This document shows, piece by piece, positions 10,924 to 22,900 of a DNA stretch of 64,000 bases. Within the stretch, counting starts at the first letter, position 1; every line of letters begins with the position of its first letter. The position numbers and the translations under genes were made by a program. Source of the DNA: Struthio camelus. Its lineage: Eukaryota; Chordata; Aves; Struthioniformes; Struthionidae. The stretch is taken from positions 44,383,317 through 44,447,316 of the forward strand of contig NC_090981.1 of assembly GCF_040807025.1 (NCBI RefSeq), given 5' to 3'. Below the pieces are notes generated by a model that was given only the letters and a program-made list of their open reading frames with translations, was not told the origin of the DNA and did no database searches.

Positions 10924-13900
10924 CTGTTAAAGAAAAAAAAAAAAGGCAATAAACTCACTATGCACATCTGTTCACATCTCAGACTGAAGTACCCTCTGCT
11001 TTTCTGAGTGGGTCACAGACCTCAAGTAACTTAACCCAGACCTGAGGCAGGGGAGAGCAGCTCTTTACACAACAAAACCTTGCTCAGGAATCCCCCAGGA
11101 GAGACTCGGATCCTTTCTTCCAGCTTCCTACTTCAGGAGACAAGACACTCATCTAACGGGAGGAATTCCCATTTGTAGCTCCCCTCTCTTAATGCACAAA
11201 GACATTCATTTCTCAGCTTTAAAGAAATACACTTACTGGAACCAATGAGTTACTGTCATCATCACATAGAGCGAAGCCAAGAAGAAAACAAAGTGGAAGT
11301 AGGCATAACTGTACACTGTGCTTTTCTTTTCATCATAAATCACAGTCTGGCCTCCCCTGTTTTCAGTGTGCTCTTCAGCATCAACTGTAAGAGATGGGAA
11401 ACAAGAAAGCTTTTGCAAACGTAATGAGAACTGAAAACAGCAGCCAGTTTCATGAAGCATAGATTACTATAAGCAAGAAGTCTTTGGTGTGACTTAGCAA
11501 AGCCTGGTACAGAGCAACACTTCCTTGTCCTAAGCCTTTACTGAAATAAAGGGGACTGCTACTGAAATGCTGCCCTATATCAAGTTCCTGGCCTACCAGC
11601 TGTTTTTTGAGCATTTGGAGCATTTGAAATGGTCTACCCTGTAGGATATTTTTCCGGCAAATGGAGAGCCCTGACTGTAACAGGTCTGCAAAAAGGGCAC
11701 CCCCTCCTGGGCTCAGGCATGGGGAGCAGGGACTGAAGGAGCTGCAGAGCGGCTGAGCCCACAAATCTGGCAGTCACACCTACATGCACACAAAGAGCAG
11801 AGATTCCTCTTTGTACGTTACGCTAAAGAGCCTTCCTTTAAGGAATTATTAACTAGTCTGCAGTTGTAAAATGGTAGTATTACGTCTCTTGCTCCCCTTC
11901 CTCCTCTACTGTGTTGCTTGAGTTTATCAGCTGCTTCAGTTTGACACGCTACAGAATTAGGATACAGGAATCTCTCCACTTGCAGCTGTGTCTTTTATCT
12001 TCTTTGGTTTGGTCTGAAAGCCACAAGCTAGGTAAGTTGTGCAGTGAATATGTAATTACCGTCTCCGTCGGGCATACAGCAAAAGCAGCAACGAGCTACC
12101 TGTGAAAGAAAGAACAACAAGGGTTAGAACCTGCCTAACAACGAAGAAACAGAACAGGTGGTGAAGAAGGTCGGCTATGTCTACTAAACTACAGACACTA
12201 GCAAAGAAAAATCTCTTCTATATTTCCAAGAAACACAAAATTCAAATTAGGATTAGCTAAGTAGTTCATAATAGCAGTTTCTCAGCTTTGGAAAAAACTA
12301 TTCAGTAAGCTTTGGTGCAAATTAACCATTCTTTAAGAATGACTATTGAGACATTTTAGACAATTTACGATCAAGCACTGGTAGGAATATTACAGTGCAA
12401 GCAAGCTATAATAAATTGCTTGAACAGATACAATAAAATGGCTGCACGTTTATACTGCAGAGTGGACTTACCTCTTTAGACTAGCATCTGAGTGCTTTTT
12501 AAATAAAATTTTCCCTACGGAAATGAAGATGCAAGGAACGCTCAACATCCTGCTGCACTGGATGGAAATCAGTTGCACAATCCTATGTCTGAAACGTACT
12601 CATCCGTACTGAAATGGAGCCAGAATGAGTACAAATAAAAGACTATTGTTACTGCTTCATTTAAATGAGGGTTGTTTTTTTTTTTTTAACTGATGGAAAA
12701 CGGAAAGCTGAAACTGTTCACTGATGGGTCAGAACTCCTTGTGTTGAGTGGTAATGTAAATGAGAAAAAAGATGCTGACAGTACAATAAATATGTTACTA
12801 AGTGCATTTTCTGCACCAGACCACAGTACAAGTCAGCACTTTCTGTACTGCATCACCAACATTACTTGTTCCGATAGAATTACACTTGGAGGTTATACTT
12901 GGAGAATTATACTTTTGTTGCAGCCTGATAACATATCAAACAACTCAAAAACGTTAATAGGCTTTTAAGATTCAATTTCCAACAGAATTCTCAAACAACA
13001 GTTTTTCTCCTGCATACCTATGACTAAATGTATTCTCTGGGTTCATAAATTAATGAAAAGAGATTGGTTGATAGTTTAAAAAAAAAACTTCTTATTTCAT
13101 GTTTCAACAGATTAACAGGTCCTTTCTACTGTGATGCTAATTGCAGTGTTCGGTTTAGTTTCCCTTTGGCTGTATCAGGTTTCTGAAACAAGTGCTACGT
13201 TCCCCCAAGTAATTTTTAAACTTAGCTGCATTTATCAGAAATTAAGTCATTCTACAAACAGTGACGCAATTAGCAACGCTGGCACACAGACAACTAACCC
13301 TTCACAACGGCTAACTATCTTCAGCTTCGACGCTGAAAGACGCTGAAAGACTTTCTGTGTAACACAGGCAATCGCAGAATTATGTTTACGTTTCTGGTGC
13401 GAAGACAAAGGCCCTTTACCACAGAGAAGACAATCAGAATGCAATTAGTTGCTCTCTGCCAGTCATTTCCTTATATTTACATTCAACAGCTCTTGTACTG
13501 CTCTTTAAAACCAAATGGTCCAGAAATAATCCTCTTGGCAAGTGCTGCAGTGCAAGAGCTCGACCTCCTCTGCAAACAGGCCACATCCACTGGCCAGCAG
13601 CTCCAACTGCACCAGCCAGCGCCAACTACTCTGTATGCAGTGGGTACAGAGCTGATGTTAACCCTGAAGCTATAGACCATGCATTTTCTTAGCAGTAAAC
13701 ACTCAACTGCAACCCCCAGCTGTGCCAGCACATCGAGCAGTGGTGATCCAGGAAACTCAATCAGGGAACTGAGGTGGGTTTTCATGTTGTCCAGGCTACT
13801 GCTTAACATACTTTTTGGTATCACTGGCTACACCCAACCCTGCACCCTCACTCTTCGCTTTGCTGCGCCCTTGAACGAGAGTTTGCACGGCTTAACACCG

Positions 13901-16900
13901 AAAGGGGAAAAATAGATGCATGTGAAAAGCAGCTATTTTCTTTCTAATTTTCACCCCTGCCCGCTTCTCAGCACAAGGTGGGAAGGGCTGACACTGCGCA
14001 ACCACAGCAGTCAGCGCAACAGCGAGGCAGGCTGCTGTGGGGCAGAGCCTGGCACCTGAGCAATAGGCAGGTGGGCAGCGTACTTGCAGAGTGACCTTAA
14101 CGCTCTTGGTGCGTGCTAAACTAGCTGCTAGCTAAACTAGGTTCGCCTCCTCTCTTCCAATTGCTGTAAATATTAACTGCTTTATTAGATATTTTTGCAT
14201 TTTTAGATGATTGCAAGTACTTTGAACTTTGATTCAAGCCTGAAAAAATAAAAACTGAAGATGAAAATAACACCAAAGCAAAGTGAGCTAGGGATGGAGA
14301 TGCATTCTTCAGGCAAAATACATAATTCAAAGTGTGACACTGTCAAGCCTATGTATGCAATAACTGTTACACAGCAAAAATAGGCTTGTTTCCAAGGGGT
14401 TTTGGGGTTTTTCCACGATAACTAGGCCAAAGAAATAAGCAACGGGTAGAATGAAGGAGCAAGTGTTGAAGAAAACAGGTCCAAGCAAGACAATGTGAGG
14501 TGAAATTGCAGGTGAAAGGAAAAGTGATAATTACATGTGGAAATAAAAATAAGAGATTAAAAACCTGTGATCAAAAGCACTAATACTGCTGTTAAAATAC
14601 AGACAATCGTAACTGAAAATGTCCAAACAAAAATAAAAATGCCCCACCCTTCTTTATCCGCATAGTTTCTCAGGGCCCAGCAGACTTTTATCTTAAATGA
14701 GAGAAAGAACAGGAAGATTATTTCAGCACATAAAGGCACATCCAAGGGACTAGCAAGAGCTGTAGACAGGCCATTGTGGGTGGACTCAGTAAGCACTGTC
14801 GAATTCCATACCCAGGGGCAAATAACAGGCGTGCTGTGAACCAGCTTTTGCTTTTACCTGATTGCAGTTCAGTTAGTCATAAAAACAACAGAACGAAAAT
14901 CACATAGGAAAGTCTGCACAGAAATCCTGTGGGAGAAGAAGCAAGAACTCACTTCAGTTTCAGGTGCTGCATATATTCCCCTCAACGCTTCAGAGCTTGC
15001 ACGTGTTGTTGAAGTCAAACTAGGAGCAAAAGAAGATGGTGTCAAAAGTCAGTGCACAACCTGCAGTGTAACTGCAAGTCTAGAAGGGTGATTTTTCACT
15101 GCCACAGGGAACACAGCAGTCTCCTCTCGCTTTTGAGCTAAGCAATCGCTCACATATAGCAGCAAATGCTAAGCTCCTGAGAAGTTTGTTCGGCACAAGC
15201 AGAAATCAGTCTGACAGACAGCCACCGGCAGACTCAGACTTGATCACAAGCTTAAAAGTAGGTCACTCCTGAAAGGCGGTGAATTTGTCACTGGCAAAGA
15301 CCAGGGACAACAGCAAAGCGTTCCAATCTGCATCTCAGAACAGATCTCCTCCGCTGAGCGCAACTGATACTTTTACACTGACTTCACAGCTACCGCTTCG
15401 GCTCAGCACTTTATTAAGTGTTTCAATGAAGGCTTTGCCAGTGAAGTAACCAGTCAGTGACAGCAGCCTGTTTCAGGAGTGAATTACCAACCAGTATTGT
15501 CAGTATTCCAGTTGCTGGAAATCATTTGCTCGTATGACTGCAGTTGTCTGGGGGGAATCCTCTCTAGTTTCTTCAGATTAGAAGCTTCTGCATTGTGGCC
15601 AAAACATCTAACCGTTCTGAAATTAAGTAGCAATGTGAATGTTCCAGCTCAATTCTGTGCTATTTCTAGCCATTATTTTGTTTGCATTAGGCTTACTCTG
15701 AGCCTTCATTAGCTCGACCACCACGTTCCATCTACAGTGAGGTAACTGCAAACCCCAGACTTACCAAGAATATAAAATGCAGCAAAACAGAATGGTAGTA
15801 CCCAGGCCAGTAACGAGGTTTTCATCACTGTGCAGCCCTTGGCTAAATTCAGGTACACAGATTGTGATGTTCTGATTGTTTTCATCCAGGACTTCACAAA
15901 AAAAAAAAAAAACCACACAAAACAAAATGTTACTGAAGCTCATTTCATTGTATTTCAAAGGAGTCTACAGACTGAAAGTTTTCAGTAAAATAATCTTATT
16001 AGTTCAGATATTAGGTAAGGACATTTCAGTCATTTCCTTCTTTCTTTGAGAAAGATCATACAGAATAAATTCTGTAAACCTGACCTGGAAAATTCTGTGC
16101 TTCAGGTAGGACAAAAACACAAGTTAGTAGGGCACTGAAGTTTTCTGCTTGTCAGAGCAGACAAGCACATGGGAAAAGACTGCCTGGTGAATTATCTAAT
16201 AAGAAGCTGGAAGTTTCCCAGCACTTTACCCCAAGACTAGAAGGCCACATAACATTGATACAGGATGGACTCCAGACCGTAAATCTTTAAAAACTTTCAG
16301 CAGGGGTCCTTGAGGACAGCTACGAAATTCATACTCAGTGAAAGAGGCAGCACGTGGCTGCTCTGTTCTTAGACTGATACATAGAAGACTAAAGAGATGC
16401 ACTGGTTACAGTCAAGATTTTATTTTAATACCTAAGCAAATATTGCTTTTAGGTTCCTGAAAATAAACCAGTTTATTCCTTAATATTCCAAGATTCATCC
16501 AGCTTTTTGGTGTCTGCTTTGGGTCAAAGCAGAGCAAAGTGGTAGCCTCCAGCATCACTCCCAAAGCAGGCGATTACTGCTGCACCTTATCTCAATCAAG
16601 AACTTTTTGAACCCATGCTGTTCAAGCAAACTGTCTCCCCATCTCGTCCTTCCTTCCAGCAGCCACTCTGTAACCCCACTGCGGCAGCACAACCTTGTGA
16701 AAGACCAGAGGGCAAAAGGCAACCAAGACTACACCCAGGTTAATGATAAACCTGAACACAGGCCCCCTGGCCTGGTTCCCTGCAGGGCTGCATAAACAGC
16801 TTCATCAGCACAAGACAGGGACGGTGTGGAGGTGGGTGTCAACGAAGGGAAGACGAGACTTTAAAGGAACACTTTGGCTAGAGACAGGTGGAATCCCCCA

Positions 16901-19900
16901 CTTGGGTCTATCATGCACCTATTGACAGCAAGGCAGGACACCGCCTGGTACGCCTTCCAGCTACGTCTGGCACCAAAAAGCAAAGGTATAGTGTGATAAG
17001 CACATATTAAACAAATTCTTCTGTTTACCTATGCCTTTTAAAAACATCTTGCAACTGTGCTTTTTGGGTGTTGCAAATAAATACTTGTAAACAGCACTCT
17101 CCGTGCGCCCGGTTTGTGAGATGGCCAATTTGATGGTGCCTGCTTGAAGAATAAGGCAACGGGTGTGTGGCAATCTGAACAACAGGATATGGGAACACCT
17201 TAGCAAGTGCCAGTTCCCAATAAGCATTCTAGCATATCAGCATGTGTCACTGCAAAAGCTGCACAGGCCAGTACGAGAGTCAGTATTACAAAGACAGGGG
17301 AGAAAGAAGTGTTTTCAAGAGCAGATGAAAACCTGGAGAACTCTCTGGCCTGCGTTAAAGACAAGGAAGAGCACCTCTGATGCAGAGGGTTTGACAGAGC
17401 ACGCTTGATATCAGCTCTTATAAATGCAATAACCACACCTACAACACATACCAGAACAATCATAGCAACTACCTGCTGAAGGCTTTGACTGTCACAAGTA
17501 CAAAAATATCATGAAATCGGTCGTTTAATTTAATGCATCACTGTTCCCTCCCTGTTTTTTCTTTCTTTCTTTTCTTTTCTTTTTTTTTTTTTTTTAAGTG
17601 TCAAGTCTTACAAGTAATTCAGATGTCATTTAAAGTTTTATACTCACTGAAAAACACTGCTTAATTAAGTTCCATAAGTAAAAGCTTCTACCTAAATATT
17701 GTCTCTCCTTAGTTTTTAGCTCTGGAATAGATTTGTGTGTATAGATTCACATACAGAAATAGGAGAGACACTTCCCCTTTCTCTCTCCTTTCTTAGGGAT
17801 AGGCAGGGGTCTGCAAAACTCCAACATCCTTCCTGTCAGTGTCCTTCCTCTCCTGTAGTTATTGCTGTTTCAGTTATTTAACACTAAAAGCTAAGATATA
17901 ATAAGGAAGGGGTTTTAGCATTATTGATCTGACTCAGGAAAGTCTTCTGTAAGTGAAAAAAACGTTCTCCATCCAAATAAGTGAATCTAACAGTTAGCTG
18001 GGAAAAGGACACTGTTAAAGTTGAACTTGTAAAGTCTTGCTACGTTTCTGCAGCATTAGGAACTTAAAACTCTAGGAAGTTCTCTACTCCTGACTTGCAA
18101 TGCAAACGGTAAGAACACATGTGGAGTACAGGAGCTCTGGTTAAGGGCATCTTAAACAACAGCAACGTAACTCCAAAATCTCTCAGGACTTCTCCCTCTC
18201 AAAATGAAAGACAAGCAGTACTCTCAAGTCTTTGTTTCATTAGGAGCCCAGAGCTAAGGCTATCTAGCATATCAACTATAGGAGAAAAGAAGCGATTTTA
18301 GTATCACCTCTGGCAGCCAGGATGGCAAGAACAGAACAAAGCCACCCGGGTGGAAGAGGCCTACTAACTGGTGGTAGCTATCCTTTTGGATGGAGCTGGC
18401 CACTCATCCCCTTCTAGAGGCATTCAAAAACTATTTGCTCCAACTCTTTCCCTATCGTGTGATCAGACCTATTACCTATTTAGTCACGTCCTATCAGATG
18501 AGGACATACACTTGGCACACGAGCGACAGGCTGCAGGACTCCAGGTAAGCTGTCATGAGGAAGCAGGCCGGAATGGCTATGGTGCACTATTTCAACCTAC
18601 CTGCTAGAGCAGCTAAGCTCCCCTAGACCAAAGCAGTTAGGATATACGGTGGATGCCAACTGCATGGTCTCTCAAATGCTGCATAGATTTATTTTTAGTA
18701 TTAGCAACTTCTTGTTCAGGCCAGACAAGCTCAAAATAGGCCAGAGCAGCTCAAAACCAGTGCTTCTAAACTCATGAGTACTGAGGTTTGCTAAGACTTT
18801 TTTGCTTTTAATACTCGGCATGTCTCAAAGGATTTAAATAAAGCACTAGATAACTTACTAGTTTCTGGAGGCTTGCTGGATAACGCTGAGAAAGTGAGGT
18901 ACATGACGTAGCAGCTGATGACTCCTGACTGCAGCAAACCAGAATGGGGTTGGCCTTTAGAAGAAAGAGGCCAAGAGACAATTTTTGTAGACATTTTAAC
19001 AAACTGAAAGGGAAATTCAAATCCTTTAAAAACAGCACACTGAAATCTTTCAGAAGAGGAGAGCATCCTTTATGTTTTACTTCAAGTGGTTCAAAAGTTT
19101 TGAGGCAGTTTAGATACATTTTGTCTGGCAGGTAAAGAGAAAAGAATCTGTCCTTTAGTTCTGCTGGCTGTTTTAGAAAGGCATTAAGATTTCCACATAA
19201 GTAAAGAATCACCCTGCTGCTCTAGCCAAAAGCACAGCTTTCCAGAAACTATTGACAGGCTGCCATGACAGTTTTATTTGCCTGTAAAATTTGTTTTGGA
19301 GCCACTGAATTTACTCCTATTTCCTGGTCCAATGATTGAAAAATACTAACAGCACGTGTAAAATATCCTGGAAAAGCATGAAATACAGCTGAAAGAGCAA
19401 GACTTCTAATGGCTGTCAACTCATTTGCATGCCCAAACTTTACAAAGGGTAAATTATAAGCAGTCAAAAGTAAATGGTAAGAGCTGAATGGGTCTGACAG
19501 GTATTACCTTAACAGTGCAATCGCTTATTATCACGGTGCAATCATTGTGTAAGTTCCTCAACGCATTATCAGCCCTCAGCACGTGAGCCTTTTTTACAGG
19601 CTGTCTGACAGCGTGCTCAAAACATCTCACATCTCTAGTTTTAGCAGCTGAGCTGCTGACAAGCAATACTACTTTGTAGCGTAGATAAGGGGATAGGGGC
19701 AAGAATGACACCAAATCTAAAGTACCATGTCAGATCTGAGCATTAGACTTTTTGCCCAAAACACGGCACACGTCTCAAGGTACGTGAACCACGGAGGCGC
19801 CAAGAAACCCGAGAGGTAAAGAGGTCGGCACACTCACGATTTTGGACACAGGGTGATATGGCTACCAGCGACACAAAGAGGCACAGACCACCATTAACAC

Positions 19901-22900
19901 CGATGAGGATCTTGTTGTACATGCAGCCCTCGGAGCGTGTGTAGAAGACAGCCATGACGATCAGGGCTGCCACAGCAACAGAGTACAAGACGAGAGTGAC
20001 CAGAGCCAGCAAACCGTTCCAGAGCTGCTTGTGATTTGCGCCTGCCGTCCTGGGGAGACAAAGACAAGTATCATATCTTTTTCTCCCCTCCTCTTACAGA
20101 TTAAAAAAAACAAAAACAAAAAAAAGCGCACTCACTTGAATAGTCTTTATTATCAAGCACAATGAGAGTGCCTGTGTGTATCACTACACCAACACAGACC
20201 CTTGCAAGGTTCCTCTTGTGAAACTGAGGGAAGCGTTCCTCAGCATTAGTGCTTATTGCATATATTATCAAGCCCAGCTATTTCCATAATTACAGCCTAG
20301 CCGCCTGATTCCGAGAACTGCAAACCACTCCGACTAGGCTGTCACGCTTGCCGGCGGCTCGGCGCATCTCAGCTCAACACAACAGGGATTTTCTCAGCGG
20401 GAACCCTGAGTGCCCCAGACCCAGCCTGTGAGCGATGTTTTTCACACAAGCACTAGAAAGCCCTTGTTCAGCACTGCCTTTCTTCTTCCCTGCGTGCTAC
20501 CTTGACAGTTGTACTACCCATTCACTCGAAAAGCCCCCTACTTGGTCCTATCCCCCTGGGTTTCGCAAGCTAGTGTTCGCCCATCCTGTTTTCTCTCTTC
20601 ACCTTCCTTCCCAAATACCCTTTGCAACGATCAGTGTTTTTTCTTAGTTCCCCAACTAAGATAGACTTTTTGGACATAAAAGGGTTTTTTTGGTATATGG
20701 AGGGTTGGCTTTTCTTGTGGTAGCATGACTTATTAGAAAAGAATATCTAATGTTGCTGGTGCCAAAGTTAAATGCTGCTCCTGGAAATCTCTCACCCACA
20801 GAAAAGCAGCTGGAGTAACTAGCAGTAAAAATAGCTGTGGTGTAAGGAGATCTCACCTCCTCCTCGGTGAAAACATGCATCTTACAAAGCCCAAAGATTT
20901 GCTAAAACCTTTCCTAGTAGTCAGCGCACTAGCTGGAATAAGAGAAGATAGCAAAGGCTGTAGACAAACAGACTAAAAAAAATAGGAGAAAGGAAAGGTG
21001 GAGGAGAGGGAAGCATAAGTTCATGCATATGTGTGGGAGAACAATTAAAATACTTTAATGCGTGATGAGAGGCAAAGAGCTAGGAAGGTAGTATCAAATG
21101 TATTCACACCAGAAGTTAGAGCAATGCCGAAACACTGTATGAGTGGGTTGATAACGGAACCTTGCATAGTTAAATGAAAGCAGAAAAAGGAGCAGCTTTC
21201 ATGTTAAAAAAAGTGTAATAAGCTCACACCAAAACACAGGATTTACCAGTTTATACCATTGTGCACAGTTTCACTGCTATGTTTTGCAAATCCAGGTTTA
21301 TTCTTCTACATAGTTCTGTTTCTTAACCAGTGTGTTTTCAGGTAGAACTGAAGCAACTTAAAATGAGAGGTCTCTGCACCCCAACACACCACTACTCACT
21401 AGAAGCAGAACAATTTGAGGGTAAGAATGAAGCAGCAGAGGGTAGAAACGATTAAGGAAAAAATATCTCCACTGGGGAAGGAGGAAAGTGATTGAAGCAA
21501 AGACGCACAGCTCTAAATATTGACATTAAAGTGTCTTCTCAGAAATTGCATCCACACTACTTCTGCATGTTTTGTTCCAAGAGATTTGTTATGCAGGTGT
21601 CCACTAGAATAGTATGCAACTAACTACTTGTACAACACATACCAGTTTTTATTCCATTTGTGTGCAAACTCAACAAGCAGGATGAGCTGAATGGCAATGA
21701 AAAGGAAACCTCCTGTTGCTCCTACGTAGCGCCAGGCTGCAAGGCAGACAAGCAGAAAATAGGTCAAACTCCTGTTGCCTTCCCCTTGAGATAAAATGGA
21801 ATTATTGTCCATACAGTGAAGCCATTGCACAGTTTGAATGTCTCAGCCCCACAGATGTAGCAGGAGATGAGGCATTTCAGCTGAAAGGCTGGCTCAGCTA
21901 ACCCAAGAATAGTTGCCTGATGAATTCAGCTTGCAACCTGCTACATCTTCAAAATAAGCCTTTTAGGACACACACTGAGATTCCTTAATCTAAAGAATTT
22001 TTGTGGAGACAAAGTTACTATATTCAGACACAAAATACTGAAACCTTTATTTGTGATGTGGGGAGGAAAAAAGCCCTGAAGGCGTTTCACAGAAGTCTAA
22101 ACCCTAAAATTGCAAGGTACTGGAACCCAGCACTAAAAATGGCAATTTCTTCCCCTCCAGACTCTAGCACCACAGAAAAATAAAGGTGGGGCTCGCTCAT
22201 CTATTTACAAGCGCTCCGTCCTGAGCCGCTCCCAGAGAAATGAGAACACTTAGTATTCACTGAGCACTTTTAAGAGAGACAGGTTATTTGACTACTTAAC
22301 TATTGCCCTACAGGCATCTGGATAGCTGTTTGGTGCTTTGTACAACAAACACCTCACAAACAACATCAGAAGTCTCCGAGTAAATACAGATACCTATTTA
22401 AATGTTTAGCTGCACCTACAGTTTTTATCACTGTGTATTATGTAACCTGTAAGTGACTCTGGGTATCCACCTAACTCCAGTGAAGAAGAACGAGTGAGGA
22501 AGTGCATTAGTAAAGTCCAGCCATATCCTAACACGGTATTTTCTTTTTGAAAAAAGCTTGTAGAAGCAAAGTGGAAGAAGAGAACCGTCAGCCTGTTAGG
22601 TGCAGTCAAAAGAAAACTCTCTACATCTTCTGCATACAAGCTAAGTTCCTTGTTTGACTGAAAGCAAGCAAAAATGACATTTTTCTTGTTTTGCAAAACT
22701 TACTGTATCTACTTAATGAGCGGGCTGCTCTTAAAACAAAACAAAACAAAAAAAACAGGCAAGGAACAGGGTGTGTATGCGTGTTTGGGAGAGACGCAAC
22801 AGGAACCGGCAGCCAACCGGTGGAGTGAGTAATTAAATAGCCAGACTCTCAGTAAGGATCTCTCACAGCCACAGGCAGGATAATTCAGGATGTTTTAGAG

